64,000 nt of DNA from Qipengyuania intermedia. Lineage in GTDB: Bacteria > Pseudomonadota > Alphaproteobacteria > Sphingomonadales > Sphingomonadaceae. Positions 1 to 9,861 of the stretch are shown in pieces (position 1 is the stretch's first letter; the number at the start of each line of letters is the position of its first letter). The notes below the pieces were generated by a model that saw only the letters and a list, made by a program, of their open reading frames with translations, did not search any database and had not been told where the DNA came from. Location of the stretch: NCBI RefSeq assembly GCF_019711615.1, contig NZ_JAIGNS010000002.1, positions 917,501-981,500 on the forward strand, read 5' to 3'. Position numbers and translations under genes: made by a program.

Positions 1-1360
1 GAAGATGCCCAGTTCGCTGCCGTCGCGGTCGAAGACGGTGTAGGTCGTCACATCCGGGTGATAGACCGGCAGGTCCGTGCGCTTCTGGAAGGTAAGGCCG
101 TAAAGCTTTTCGGCCATGTAGAACACGCCGTCCTCGAGCACCTTGTCGAGCACGAAATATTCCATCACCGCGTCTTCATCGAGGTCGAACTGTTCGGCCT
201 TGATACGGTTGGCATAGCGATACCAGTCCCACGGCTTCACTTCGTAATCGCCGCCGTCGGCAGCGATTGCGGCGGTCAGCATGGCCGCTTCACGACGCTG
301 GGTCGCGGCGAGGGCGGGGACCATCTGTTCCATGAAGTCGAGCGCGGTCTTCGGCTTTTCGGCCATGCGGTCCCACATCGCATAGCTGGCCCAGTCGGCT
401 TCACCGAACAGCGCCGCCTTGTCGGCGCGCAGCTTGGCGATCTTGGCAATCAGCATGCGCGTGTCGACATCGGTCGTGCCGTCCGCACGGTGATAGCTCG
501 CCATGAACAGCTTTTCGCGGGCGTCGCGGTTTTCCATGCTCGGCAGCAGCGGCTGCTGCGTCGTGTTCTGGAGCGCGATGGCATACTTGCCGTCGAAGCC
601 CTTTTCGGTCGCAAGATCGGCAGCCGACTTGATGTCGCTGTCCGAAAGTCCGGCAAGTTCTTCGCGGCTGTCGAAGATGACCGGCTGGTCGCTCATCGCG
701 GCGCGTGCGTCCTGGCTGAATTCGGTCGTCAGCGTCGACAGCTGCGAGTTGATCGCCTTGACCTGTTCGCGCTCGGCATCGCTGAGCAGCGCGCCGGCGT
801 GGACCATGCCTTCGTAGGTCGTTTCGAGCAGCTTTGCGTCCTCGACCGTCATCGTCATCGCGGCGCGGTTGTCATAGACCGCCTTGACGCGGGCGAAGAG
901 GGCGGGATCGAGCGTGATCGCGTCATAATGCTCGGTCAGCTTGGGGCTGATCTCGGTGTTGATCTCGTCCAGGCGATCGGTCGTGTTCGAACCGGTGAGG
1001 GCGAAGAAGACCGTGTTGATCCGCCCCAGCATGCCGCCGGCCTTTTCCAGCGCGACGATGGTGTTCTCGAAATTCGGGGCCGCCGGGTTGTTCTTGATCG
1101 CCTCGATCTCGGCCTTGTGGATCATCATGGCCTGCTCGTAGGCAGGCAGGTAATCGTCTTCCGAAATTCGTGTGAAGTCCGGCGCGTGGAACGGCAGGTC
1201 GCTGCGCTCGGCGAAATAGCCGGTGCCAGCGGGAATATCTGGATTGTAGGCCTGGGCTTCTTGCAGGTCTGCCAAGGGGTCACCTTCTTCGGTGTTGATG
1301 GTTGCGCATCCGGCAAGCAGGGCTGCGGCGGCGGTGGTGGCCAAGATTTGGGCCTTCATG
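1..1360 (-). CDS. M3-family zinc metallopeptidase (Dcp/oligopeptidase-like lipoprotein), 3' end cut by window
   Basis: About 453 codons of the N-terminal part are visible; the gene runs off the left edge. The product begins MKAQILATTAAAALLAGC, a lipoprotein signal with lipobox LAGC (Cys at residue 18), so it should be anchored in the periplasm. The following helical region (ISEDDYLPAYEQAM, ENTIVALEKAG, INSQLSTLTTEFSQ, FMEQMVPALA) matches the N-terminal half of M3 peptidyl-dipeptidases. The zinc motif HEFGH of this family would lie beyond the window, so catalytic competence cannot be judged. Likely role: degrading short peptides in the envelope. The ATG at 1358-1360 was chosen because the signal peptide starts there. 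It is transcribed alone, 145 bases downstream of the next minus-strand gene. Confidence 0.8.
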
Positions 1361-1505
1361 GTCTCTCCAATAATTGGCGAAAAACGAATGGACGGGTGTG
1401 CATCCGTAATATGGTTTCGTTTGCGACAATGGCGCATGAACAGGAATTGCAGGCTAAGTGCAAGTTTCCAGCGTCGAACGGTCGATAGCGGTCGGCGGAA
1501 AATGC

Positions 1506-2153
1506 TTAGTCCAAGCGCTTGCCCTGACCGCGCTCGGCCTGTTCCTTCGCAGCTTCGGCCGCTTCTTCCAGCGCCTGGCGGTTCACCGTGACGATGCGCG
1601 GCTTGCCTCCGGTATCGTCGACTACCAGCCATAGCGAGCCGAGCTCGAAATAAGCGCCCTGTTCCTTGTCGACCGTCATTTGCGACAGGTCGAGATCGCG
1701 CAGGACGGCGACCATGCGCTCGTCGAACACCTCGTCGAAGAGCGTGTCGATTTGGTCCTCGCTCAATTCGCGCCGTTCTCCGTCGGCGTCGATATAAAGC
1801 AGCGGAAGTCCGACCTGTTCGAGCAGGCGCGCCTTGTCGCCGCTTTGCGCCGCCTCGCGCAGGGTCTCGATTGCAGCCTCGAACTGGCTCGGACTGGTGC
1901 CGGTGGCGCAGGAGATCGCGCCGCCGTTGACCGCATCGTTGGCCCGGTCGAACTCCACGTCGGGATCTTCCTGTTCGGACCAGACCAGCAGGAGGCAATT
2001 CTCGACCGGATCGGTGCGGGCTTGCTCTTCGATGACCTGCACCAGGGGTTCGCTCTGGTCCTCCGGTGCGAGAATGTCGGCGGGCGCGGGCGAGCAGGCC
2101 GCCAGTGCAGTCGCGAGGCCGATCGCCGGGAAGAGATGCGCTGAGAACTTCAT
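1506..2153 (-). CDS. Hypothetical lipoprotein overlapping thpR
   Basis: 215 residues starting MKFSAHLFPAIGLATALAAC: a signal peptide ending in a lipobox (LAAC), then an acidic mature protein. I recognise no domain. The C-terminus is Ala/Glu/Lys-rich and helical (EEAAEAAKEQAERGQGK). The middle contains two cysteines (NCLLLVW and ISCATG). The ATG at 2151-2153 overlaps the thpR stop by four bases (ATGA), which argues for translational coupling and against the longer open frame reaching 2474. Function unknown; conserved small lipoproteins like this are common in the family's genomes. Confidence 0.7.
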   Translation of the reverse strand: MKFSAHLFPAIGLATALAACSPAPADILAPEDQSEPLVQVIEEQARTDPVENCLLLVWSEQEDPDVEFDRANDAVNGGAISCATGTSPSQFEAAIETLREAAQSGDKARLLEQVGLPLLYIDADGERRELSEDQIDTLFDEVFDERMVAVLRDLDLSQMTVDKEQGAYFELGSLWLVVDDTGGKPRIVTVNRQALEEAAEAAKEQAERGQGKRLD

Positions 2154-2689
2154 TGCCGGGCAGGATAGCGGACAATCGGGGTGTAGATCGACCCCTCGGG
2201 GTGCAATTCGCTCTCGAACAGGACGAATTCCTGCACGGTCCACGGCTCGAGCCGCAGGCGGCTGGTGGCCGACAGGAAGGGCTGTGCAGGGCCGCTCGCG
2301 GTATTCAGCCGGGCGAGGGTGATGTGGGGCAGGAACTTGCGCCCTTCCGGCTCGATCCCGACACTCTGGCAGGCACGCTCCACCTTGCGCTGCAAGAGGA
2401 TCAGCGGCTCGCAGGGTTTCACTCCCGCCCACAAGGCTCTCACAACGCCTTTTCGTTCGAAAAAACCAGAGCATGCAATCACAAGATCGAAGCTATCGAA
2501 GGTGATCGTGCCAAGCGCCTCGGCAAGATCGTCGGCCTGGTGCGTCTCCACATCGCCCACATAGCGCAAGGTGAGGTGGAGCTGGTCGTCATCCTGCCAG
2601 CGTGCCTCGTCCACGCCTTCCATGAGGTCGGTGAGGGTGTCGCGAATGGGCGGGGGCGGGCGCAGTCCGACAAACAGGCGATGGCTCAT
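2150..2689 (-). CDS. thpR: RNA 2',3'-cyclic phosphodiesterase (2H phosphoesterase, ThpR/LigT)
   Basis: 179 residues, the normal size for bacterial ThpR. Both signature tetrapeptides of the 2H superfamily are present: HLTL at residues 38-41 and HITL at 122-125, giving the two catalytic histidines and threonines. The N-terminus MSHRLFVGLRPP is typical. The enzyme hydrolyses 2',3'-cyclic phosphate ends of RNA to 2'-phosphates and can ligate tRNA halves in vitro. It is first in a two-gene unit with the lipoprotein at 1506-2153 (four-base overlap); the GGDEF gene ends 24 bases upstream on the same strand. Confidence 0.93.
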   Translation of the reverse strand: MSHRLFVGLRPPPPIRDTLTDLMEGVDEARWQDDDQLHLTLRYVGDVETHQADDLAEALGTITFDSFDLVIACSGFFERKGVVRALWAGVKPCEPLILLQRKVERACQSVGIEPEGRKFLPHITLARLNTASGPAQPFLSATSRLRLEPWTVQEFVLFESELHPEGSIYTPIVRYPARQ

Positions 2690-2713
2690 GATGTGGTCCG
2701 AAACTGCGTGATC

Positions 2714-3883
2714 TCAGCGATCGACCTGTCGCACGCGGTTGCGGCCTTCGGTCTTGGCATCGTACATCGCGGCATCGGCAAGCCTGATGCTGTCGTCAAT
2801 AGTGCTCGTGCGGACGTGCGGCCCGATGCCGATGGAGGCACTGGTCGCACCGCTCGGCAGTCCGACGGTCTCGTGCAGCATCGAAAGACCCTCGCGCAGG
2901 TCTTCTGCAAACACGAGAGCGCGCTCCGCATCGGGCTCGTCGAGGAATACGCAGAACTCTTCACCGCCCAATCTTGCTGCGAAATGATGCCCTTCGCCGT
3001 AGGCCCGCAAGGCGTCGCGCATCAGCTTGCCCACCTCGATCAAAGCCCTGTCGCCCATGTCGTGACCGTAGGTGTCGTTTATCTTCTTGAAATGATCGAG
3101 GTCGACCAGCATCAGATGGGCGGTTTCCCGGGTCTGTCCGTCTACGAGACCGTATTCGAAGAGCGCGCGGCGGTTGTAGAGGCCCGTAAGCGGATCGTGC
3201 TTGGCAAGGAATTCCGCCTGGGCGAGCGCGTCGGCGAGGTCTTCGTTCAGGCGCCGGTTCTCCACCAGCATGTCTGCGGAGACGCTCCGCTGCTGGGCGG
3301 TGGCGAAGGCGAACATGGACACGCCGACCACCAATGCCGTCGTCCCGAAAGCATAGGGCAGCAGGGCGTCCCCGGCATACAGGTAAAGCGCCACGAACAG
3401 CGTGAGCAGGAAACCGACCATGAAGGCAAAGGTCTGCTCCCGCAAAGGCGCGGTCATCGTCACGATCAGACCGACACCGGTGATCGTTCCGGCGGCAATG
3501 AGCAGGCGCAGCGGTTCATTCAGCGGCTGGGCAAGGGAGGGAAGCAGGAGGTAAGCCCAACTCATCCCGCCAAAAAACAGCATGATCGACAGGATACGTA
3601 GCGCCGGATCGAGCGATCGGCCTGTGTCGATCTGTCGGCGCAGGTGGTTGTAGGACATGTGAGCGCCGACAAGTGCAAGCACACGCATGATCAACGGGAG
3701 GACGTAAGCGTTCGGATCGGCGAGAAACAGCACCGCAGCCGCAATCGCGACGACGCTGAGTACGTTCGCAGAAAACGCGCGCTGTTCGGTAATGAGGACG
3801 GAACGGACCGTCTCACGCCAGCTTTCTCGTAGCCAGTCTGCGTCCCGTTCGGGTGCGACCGTAAACCCATTGGCCGTCTTCAC
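2714..3883 (-). CDS. Membrane-bound diguanylate cyclase (GGDEF)
   Basis: 389 residues. Residues about 35-200 contain roughly six hydrophobic segments forming a membrane sensor module without a recognisable ligand domain; a short helix (MLVENRRLNEDLADAL) leads into a GGDEF domain from about 230 to 389. The active-site signature is GGEEF at 306-310, with the upstream DPLTGLYNRR and DLDHFKKIND motifs intact, so it should make cyclic di-GMP from two GTP. I see no RxxD inhibitory site just upstream of GGEEF. c-di-GMP usually controls exopolysaccharide and motility, but no target is adjacent here. The spacing suggests it heads the unit leading into thpR. Confidence 0.95.
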   Translation of the reverse strand: MKTANGFTVAPERDADWLRESWRETVRSVLITEQRAFSANVLSVVAIAAAVLFLADPNAYVLPLIMRVLALVGAHMSYNHLRRQIDTGRSLDPALRILSIMLFFGGMSWAYLLLPSLAQPLNEPLRLLIAAGTITGVGLIVTMTAPLREQTFAFMVGFLLTLFVALYLYAGDALLPYAFGTTALVVGVSMFAFATAQQRSVSADMLVENRRLNEDLADALAQAEFLAKHDPLTGLYNRRALFEYGLVDGQTRETAHLMLVDLDHFKKINDTYGHDMGDRALIEVGKLMRDALRAYGEGHHFAARLGGEEFCVFLDEPDAERALVFAEDLREGLSMLHETVGLPSGATSASIGIGPHVRTSTIDDSIRLADAAMYDAKTEGRNRVRQVDR

Positions 3884-4009
3884 GCGGCTTCCCCTTCTCG
3901 CCCCACCTACAACCTCCGTAGGGTGAGGCCTAATAAATGCCCTATGACATCTGGCAGAGACTTACAATCTTGCGCGGAAGCACATTACCTTTGTCACGAT
4001 TAGAAAGAT

Positions 4010-4924
4010 CTACGTCTCTCTGGGATCTTCGTAGCTTGCGTCCATGAACATCATGGCCCTTCGCTCCGACCTGAATTCCAGCCCACGAGCAACCTGTCCG
4101 GCCGCATGCGTGTAGTCGAGTTCCGCTGCGATCTTCTCGTAATCGCCGGCCTGGATCGCCGCGTTAAGTCGCGGGCTTTCCGCTTCCGAAACGTTTCCGA
4201 GCCCGACATTGTAGACGAGGTCCAGAAGCGCATCGAACTCATGCTGGTATAATGGCAAGTCGCCGACCAGGATCCGGACGCCGCGTTCGGCAGTCGCCAG
4301 GTCACTTTCCAAGAAGGAGAGGACCTGTTCTTCGGAAATCCGGTCTCCTACCCGCAAATTGTCTCCCGGCGTGATCAGGTGACCAACGCCGACCGTCGGA
4401 TAGCCTGCCACGTCGCGATAGACGGTATAGCGGACACCCTCTTCCTCGATAAGCGCCTGCTTGAACTCTTCGCTGGCCTTCATGAGCGCTGCAGGTTTGC
4501 GAATGTCCTGCTCTTCCGCGCTCATAACATAAGTAGCTGCCAATTGCTGGTCGGCGCGGGTCTTTTGCGTCGGGGGACCGGTAAAGGCAGCCAGTCCCAC
4601 TGCACCCGCGCCCATCATCAATGTGGCCCTCTTTCGCGTAGAGAACTTCGGATTGACATTGAACACTTGCTGGGCGGCCTGACGGGCCCGTTTCAATTCC
4701 CGGCGGTGACGGCGGTGTTGCTTTATCCGCTTAAGGAGCCTGCGCGCACGCTTTTGCTCACCCGCATGGGGCGTCGCGGTCCACTTCTCGTTTTCTAGCG
4801 GCCGATCGAGTTCGCGCATGATCGCGCGAATGCGTTCGTCCTGAAGCGAACCGGAAACGGGCGCAGGCCGCAAGTGGTCGGATGACGGTGCGACCCGATC
4901 CTTTTGCTCGACTTCCTGCTTCAT
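4010..4924 (-). CDS. GH24 (phage-type) lysozyme with basic N-terminal tail and membrane anchor
   Basis: 304 residues from the ATG at 4922-4924; an in-frame TTG at 5011 would add 29 residues. Residues 1-100 are hydrophilic and strongly basic (RRLLKRIKQHRRHRRELKR). A hydrophobic stretch at about 105-120 (ATLMMGAGAVGLAAFTG) should anchor it. The C-terminal half is a T4-like lysozyme: the Glu of EEEGVRYTVYRDVAGYPTV, then Asp and Thr, form the E-D-T catalytic triad, followed by GVGHL and DLVYNVG. It should cleave peptidoglycan from the periplasmic side. No holin, spanin or phage gene is next to it, so it is either a domesticated endolysin or a cell-wall remodelling enzyme. Confidence 0.82.
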   Translation of the reverse strand: MKQEVEQKDRVAPSSDHLRPAPVSGSLQDERIRAIMRELDRPLENEKWTATPHAGEQKRARRLLKRIKQHRRHRRELKRARQAAQQVFNVNPKFSTRKRATLMMGAGAVGLAAFTGPPTQKTRADQQLAATYVMSAEEQDIRKPAALMKASEEFKQALIEEEGVRYTVYRDVAGYPTVGVGHLITPGDNLRVGDRISEEQVLSFLESDLATAERGVRILVGDLPLYQHEFDALLDLVYNVGLGNVSEAESPRLNAAIQAGDYEKIAAELDYTHAAGQVARGLEFRSERRAMMFMDASYEDPRET

Positions 4925-5112
4925 TGTTGTTTCTATTCCCGTGAATTCTGTATCTGAAATCCTCCGCTCGAGGGCGGAGGGGAGGGCCGATCTGCGGCCT
5001 GTCTTACCCAATCAACGGATAGACCCGCGGATTGGGTCCACGCTTCACCGCGCCTGGCACTCGCTTGGGAGAGCGACCCCTGCTGGGCAGGCGTATGGCA
5101 AATAACCATTTT

Positions 5113-6093
5113 TCAGTTACTTACGGACAAGGGCGGTGGGGGCGGCGGTTCCACCTCTCCGGGAGGCACTGGTGGCGGCTCGGGCGGGTTCATGACGCTC
5201 TCCAGCGTCTGCAAGTCCAGCCGGCGGCCTTTTTGCCCGGTCCCGACGAGCAAGGTCATGTGGTCTTTCCCGGTCCTGATAACAGCTGGACTGGCCGACA
5301 GCAGGCCCATCACGAGACTCCGGCCGTTGTCGCTGCTGCGCGTCAGGGCCTCGCAACGGATCGTTGAGCCGTTCCTGTTTTTCAGGCGACCGTCTTCGGT
5401 CCATTCGATGTCGATCGAGGTGTCGGGGCATTCCGACCAATCGATGCTGTTCGCACCGAGCGTAATGACACCTGCATTCTCGCCGATGCCGAAACCCGAA
5501 TGACCCCATCCGTCGTAGTTGGAGGCCATCCTCGGAACCCATTTGCCGGTCACGAAGTCGCGGTCGGGGATGTTGGCGAGGCGCCAGGCTTCGGGTTCGA
5601 CAAGGACGAGTTCGGTCTCCCCGCTCTTCAAAAGCAGGCGGCTGTCCCCGACGCGGTTTACTGTCGGGTTCGAACCGAAAAAGCCGAAGAACCTGCCATC
5701 GCGGCCTTCCCATTCCGGGGGGCACCCGATCAGTGTCTGCGTGCGCGTCCCGTTGCCGGTATCGCGCAGGGTTCCATTTCTATCCAGCGAGGCCGGATTG
5801 CCGGAATGATTGCAACCGATAGAGTAGGCAAGCCCATCGTTCCCCACCTGCACATAGGCGCGCCGCCAACCGATGTTTTCGCGCCAGCTCGGAGAAAACT
5901 CGTTGAACCGCTCGACCAGCCAAAAGCCCTCGATCTCGTCGAGCGAGGTCACGGCAGGGCCGATTTCGAGCGTTGGCGTCGCAGTTTCGGATGCGACAAC
6001 TTCGCTTTTCGAAGACGACGCATCGCTACACCCGGTGAGGCAAGTGACTGAAAGCAAAGCGCCGATTGCGATGAGCGGGTTGGTTGTGACCAT
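5113..6093 (-). CDS. Hypothetical lipoprotein, possibly META/HslJ-like
   Basis: 326 residues from MVTTNPLIAIGALLSVTC, a lipoprotein signal (LTGC, Cys about residue 21); the longer open frame to 6159 adds residues upstream of the signal and is unlikely. Two similar halves are suggested by phrases such as IEGFWLVERFNEF, SIGCNHSGN and FVTGKWVPRM, GENAGVITLGANSIDW, with paired cysteines, which recalls META-domain proteins; I cannot confirm this. The C-terminus is proline-rich (PPEPPPVPPGEVEPP). Likely an envelope lipoprotein of unknown role, divergent from uvrA. Confidence 0.65.
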   Translation of the reverse strand: MVTTNPLIAIGALLSVTCLTGCSDASSSKSEVVASETATPTLEIGPAVTSLDEIEGFWLVERFNEFSPSWRENIGWRRAYVQVGNDGLAYSIGCNHSGNPASLDRNGTLRDTGNGTRTQTLIGCPPEWEGRDGRFFGFFGSNPTVNRVGDSRLLLKSGETELVLVEPEAWRLANIPDRDFVTGKWVPRMASNYDGWGHSGFGIGENAGVITLGANSIDWSECPDTSIDIEWTEDGRLKNRNGSTIRCEALTRSSDNGRSLVMGLLSASPAVIRTGKDHMTLLVGTGQKGRRLDLQTLESVMNPPEPPPVPPGEVEPPPPPPLSVSN

Positions 6094-6239
6094 GCAAAGG
6101 AAACTCGCGTGGCGGCAATCCGGGTCCCCGCTTGTATTCGCCCAAGGCAAAACCCACATTCGCGGAACCCCCGCGCTTCTCGTCCGCTGCCCTCAGTGAA
6201 GGGCTGGACCTCCCATAATCGCGGCCCCTTGACCAAAGC

Positions 6240-6254
6240 GAACAATTCGGGAAC
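6240..6254 (+). promoter_or_regulatory. LexA (SOS) box upstream of uvrA
   Basis: GAAC-N7-GAAC (gaacaattcgggaac), the alphaproteobacterial LexA operator in reverse-complement form. A TTGACC at 6229-6234 could be the -35 element, which would place the box between -35 and -10 and start the transcript very near the ATG at 6266. LexA bound here would block uvrA until DNA damage. Confidence 0.8.
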
Positions 6255-6265
6255 ACGCTTCCTTC

Positions 6266-9190
6266 ATGGCACTTACGAAAATCTCCGTACGCGGCGCGCG
6301 CGAACACAATTTGAAGGGCGTGGATATCGACCTGCCGCGCGACAGCCTGATCGTGATCACGGGCCTGTCCGGCTCGGGCAAATCGAGCCTCGCGTTCGAC
6401 ACGATCTACGCGGAAGGGCAACGGCGTTATGTGGAGAGCCTGTCCGCCTATGCTCGCCAGTTCCTCGAGATGATGCAGAAGCCCGATGTCGAGCACATCG
6501 ACGGGCTGTCACCTGCAATCTCGATCGAGCAGAAGACCACCAGCCGCAACCCGCGCTCGACCGTGGCGACGGTTACCGAGATATACGACTACATGCGCCT
6601 GCTGTGGGCGAGGGTGGGCGTACCTTACTCTCCGACCACCGGCCTGCCGATCGAGGCGCAGACCGTCTCCAACATGGTCGACCGGGTAATGGAATTGCCC
6701 GAAGGCACGCGGCTGTACCTGCTCGCGCCGGTGGTGCGCGGGCGCAAGGGCGAATACCGCAAGGAACTGGCCGAGTGGCAGAAGGCTGGCTTCACCCGCG
6801 TGCGCATCGATGGCGAGATGTATCCGATCGAGGAAGCCCCCGCGCTCGACAAGAAGTTCAAGCACGACATCGAAGTGGTGGTCGATCGTCTTGCGGTGAA
6901 GGAGGGGCTGGAAACGCGCCTCGCCGACAGTTTCGAGACTGCGCTGAAGCTCGCCGATGGGCTCGCCTATGTCGACCTTGCCGATGGCGTGGTGCCGGGG
7001 CGTGAGGACGAAGCCGAGGGTGGCGGCGCGATGAAGGGGGCGGGCCTACCTGCCAACCGCATCGTGTTCTCCGAGCGTTTCTCCTGCCCGGTTTCAGGCT
7101 TCACTATCGAGGAAGTCGAACCGCGCCTGTTCTCCTTCAACGCGCCGCAGGGGGCCTGCCCGACCTGTGACGGGATCGGTGAGAAGCAGCTGTTCGACCC
7201 GCAGCTGGTCGTGCCGAACGAGGCTCTGAGCCTCAAGAAAGGTGCGGTCGTGCCGTGGGCGAAGAGCAATCCGCCATCGCCCTATTACATGCAGGTGCTG
7301 GCTAGCCTCGCGAAGGAATACGAGTTCGATCTCACCACCCCGTGGGAAGATTTCGACAAGGAAATCCGCGATATCATCCTTTACGGCACCAAGGGCCGCG
7401 CCATCCCGCTCACTTTCAAGGACGGGCGCAAGCAGTATACGGTGAAAAAGCCGTTCGAGGGTGTGATCGGCAACTTGAACCGCCGCATGCTCCAGACCGA
7501 GAGCGCGTGGATGCGCGAGGAGCTGTCGAAATTCCAGACCGCGCAGCCGTGCGAGACCTGCCATGGCAAGCGTCTCAACGAGAAGGCGCTGGCGGTGAAG
7601 ATCGCGGGCACCGACATCGCCACCCCCACCAAGATGAGCGTGGCGGATGCGAAGAACTATTTCCTCAAGCTGCCCGAGGATCTCAACGACACGCAGAGCC
7701 AGATCGCCAAGGCCATCCTCAAGGAAATCAACGAGCGGCTGGGCTTCCTCGACAATGTGGGCCTCGACTACCTCAACCTCGACCGGACCAGCGGCACGCT
7801 GAGCGGCGGGGAGAGCCAGCGTATCCGCCTCGCCAGCCAGATCGGCTCGGGCCTTTCGGGCGTGCTCTACGTGCTCGACGAACCCAGCATCGGCCTGCAC
7901 CAGCGCGACAACGACCGGCTGCTCGAAACCCTCAAGCGCCTGCGCGATCTCGGCAACACGGTAATCGTGGTCGAGCATGACGAGGACGCGATCCGCCAGG
8001 CGGACCACGTGGTCGACCTTGGCCCCGGCGCCGGTGTGCGCGGGGGCGAGGTGGTGGCGCAGGGCACGCTGAAGCAGGTGCTGCGAAGCAAGAAGTCGCT
8101 CACTGCGGACTATCTCACCGGACGCCGCGAGATCAGCGTCCCGGCCACCCGCCGCAAGGGCAACGGCCACCAGCTTACCGTACACGGCGCGCGGGCGAAC
8201 AACCTCAATAACGTCACCGCCAGCCTGCCGCTCGGGACCTTTACCTGCATCACCGGCGTCTCGGGCTCGGGCAAGTCGTCCTTCACCATCGACACGCTCT
8301 ACGCCTCCGCTGCGCGCCAGCTGAACGGCGCACGCGTGGTCGCGGGCGCGCACGACAAGGTCACCGGCCTCGAATATTGCGACAAGGTGATCGAGATCGA
8401 CCAGTCGCCCATCGGCCGCACCCCGCGCTCCAACCCGGCGACCTACACCGGCGCCTTCACCCAGATCCGCGACTGGTTCGCGGGCCTCCCCGAAGCGCAG
8501 GCGCGCGGCTACAAGCCCGGCCGCTTCAGCTTCAACGTCAAGGGCGGCCGCTGCGAGGCGTGCCAGGGCGACGGCCTGATCAAGATCGAGATGCACTTCC
8601 TGCCCGACGTCTACGTCACCTGCGAGGAATGCGGCGGCAAGCGCTACAACCGCGAAACGCTGGAGGTGAAGTTCAAGGGCCACTCCATCGCCGACGTGCT
8701 CGATATGACGATCGAGGATGCGGAAGTCTTCTTCAAGGCCGTCCCCCCGATCCGCGACAAGATGCACATGCTGAACGAGGTGGGGCTGGGCTACGTCAAG
8801 GTCGGCCAGCAGGCGACCACGCTGTCGGGCGGGGAGGCGCAGCGCGTGAAGTTGGCCAAGGAACTGTCCAAGCGCAGCACCGGCCAGACGCTCTACATCC
8901 TCGACGAGCCCACCACGGGCCTCCATTTCGAGGATGTGAGGAAACTCCTCGAAGTGCTCCACCGGCTGGTGGAACAGGGCAATTCGGTGGTGGTGATCGA
9001 GCACAATCTCGACGTCATCAAGACCGCCGACCACATTCTGGACCTGGGCCCGGGCGGCGGCGTGCGCGGGGGCGAGATCGTCGCGCAAGGCACGCCGGAA
9101 GACGTGGCCGAGGTGCCCGAAAGCTATACCGGCCAGTACCTCAAGCCGATGCTGGAACGGCAGTCAGCCACCAAGGAAGCGGCAGAGTAG
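6266..9190 (+). CDS. uvrA: Excinuclease ABC subunit A
   Basis: 974 residues, slightly longer than E. coli UvrA (940). The damage-recognition ATPase of nucleotide excision repair has two ABC modules: Walker [10 protein letters not shown] near residue 32 and GVSGSGKSS near 666, signature motifs [11 protein letters not shown] and [11 protein letters not shown], and Walker [15 protein letters not shown] and [10 protein letters not shown]. Zinc-binding cysteines are visible ([22 protein letters not shown] ... [10 protein letters not shown]). It acts as a dimer with UvrB in the cytoplasm. Control by LexA is indicated by the box at 6240-6254. The gene is monocistronic and followed by a hairpin cluster. 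Confidence 0.99.
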   Translation: MALTKISVRGAREHNLKGVDIDLPRDSLIVITGLSGSGKSSLAFDTIYAEGQRRYVESLSAYARQFLEMMQKPDVEHIDGLSPAISIEQKTTSRNPRSTVATVTEIYDYMRLLWARVGVPYSPTTGLPIEAQTVSNMVDRVMELPEGTRLYLLAPVVRGRKGEYRKELAEWQKAGFTRVRIDGEMYPIEEAPALDKKFKHDIEVVVDRLAVKEGLETRLADSFETALKLADGLAYVDLADGVVPGREDEAEGGGAMKGAGLPANRIVFSERFSCPVSGFTIEEVEPRLFSFNAPQGACPTCDGIGEKQLFDPQLVVPNEALSLKKGAVVPWAKSNPPSPYYMQVLASLAKEYEFDLTTPWEDFDKEIRDIILYGTKGRAIPLTFKDGRKQYTVKKPFEGVIGNLNRRMLQTESAWMREELSKFQTAQPCETCHGKRLNEKALAVKIAGTDIATPTKMSVADAKNYFLKLPEDLNDTQSQIAKAILKEINERLGFLDNVGLDYLNLDRTSGTLSGGESQRIRLASQIGSGLSGVLYVLDEPSIGLHQRDNDRLLETLKRLRDLGNTVIVVEHDEDAIRQADHVVDLGPGAGVRGGEVVAQGTLKQVLRSKKSLTADYLTGRREISVPATRRKGNGHQLTVHGARANNLNNVTASLPLGTFTCITGVSGSGKSSFTIDTLYASAARQLNGARVVAGAHDKVTGLEYCDKVIEIDQSPIGRTPRSNPATYTGAFTQIRDWFAGLPEAQARGYKPGRFSFNVKGGRCEACQGDGLIKIEMHFLPDVYVTCEECGGKRYNRETLEVKFKGHSIADVLDMTIEDAEVFFKAVPPIRDKMHMLNEVGLGYVKVGQQATTLSGGEAQRVKLAKELSKRSTGQTLYILDEPTTGLHFEDVRKLLEVLHRLVEQGNSVVVIEHNLDVIKTADHILDLGPGGGVRGGEIVAQGTPEDVAEVPESYTGQYLKPMLERQSATKEAAE

Positions 9191-9214
9191 CGACGTAGAC
9201 GAGCTAGCGTAGGA

Positions 9215-9298
9215 GCGCTTGCGCGACGCGCCAGCGTCGCCAAAGCGCAAGCGCGCGTCGCGGCTTATGCCGCGAAGCCAAGCGGCCCGGATGGGCCG
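9215..9298. repeat. Cluster of three palindromes (REP-like) downstream of uvrA
   Basis: Three adjacent hairpins. The first is compound: outer GCGCTTGC (9215-9222) with GCAAGCGC (9247-9254), inner GCGACGC (9223-9229) with GCGTCGC (9234-9240). The second is CGCGGC-TTAT-GCCGCG (9259-9274), the third CGGCCC-GGAT-GGGCCG (9283-9298). No T-run follows, so this resembles an extragenic palindromic repeat more than a simple terminator, although it may protect the uvrA mRNA end. Confidence 0.7.
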
Positions 9299-9400
9299 CG
9301 CCCGGCGTCTGAGGGCGCAAACAGAAAACTCCCCGCAAGTCCTTAACCACCCTGTGGTATAGCCAAGCCTTCACACCCGTCAGCTCAGGGAGGGTGGGTT

Positions 9401-9694
9401 ATGAAATGGCTTGTCTTTCTCGTCGCCGCAGTGGTCGGCTTCCTGGTCGCTTTCGGCTGGTCGAACAGCGATGAGATCGGGGCGGAGGTGGACCGCAAGC
9501 TGGACGAGGACTTCGCCGAGCAATGCGTCGCTCGCGCGCGCTTCCCGGCGGAATTCCAGTCCAAGGCGCCGCAAATCTGCGGCTGCATGAAACGCGAATT
9601 CGACCGCCGCGGCTTCAAACTGACCGACGCCTTCGGCGAGGACAATGCGGAGATGCGGACCGTCGTGCAGGGGTGCGCGCGGAACGCGATGTAG
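9401..9694 (+). CDS. Small membrane-anchored protein with conserved cysteines, function unknown
   Basis: 97 residues. A hydrophobic N-terminus (MKWLVFLVAAVVGFLVAFGW) acts as a signal anchor or uncleaved signal; the rest is charged and contains four cysteines (EQCVARARF, ICGCMKREF, QGCARN) in a pattern suggesting two disulphides outside the cytoplasm. The start ATG follows GGAGGGTGGGTT, a good ribosome binding site. I recognise no family. It stands alone between the uvrA hairpin cluster and the divergent regulator patch. Confidence 0.7.
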   Translation: MKWLVFLVAAVVGFLVAFGWSNSDEIGAEVDRKLDEDFAEQCVARARFPAEFQSKAPQICGCMKREFDRRGFKLTDAFGEDNAEMRTVVQGCARNAM

Positions 9695-9861
9695 GGTGGG
9701 CCAAAATTATCGCCTGATGGGCATAGAAAGTAGTTGCGAAATTTCAGAAGATTGGACTGGTCAGCACTTCGAAGCTGACGGTCGCAATCAGAGCATAATG
9801 TGAGCCTGACGCTAGGTGAGCCGTCGGGCAGCCGGAATGCTCTTATTACATGCCGGTCGCA

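Noticed and set aside
58..1488. Long plus-strand open frame opposite the M3 peptidase
   Set aside because: It is the antisense reading of a GC-rich gene with lipoprotein signal and family residues on the minus strand; the plus translation has no motif.
7094..9088. Long minus-strand open frame inside uvrA
   Set aside because: Antisense of a clear UvrA gene; His/Arg/Leu-rich translation is the usual shadow composition.
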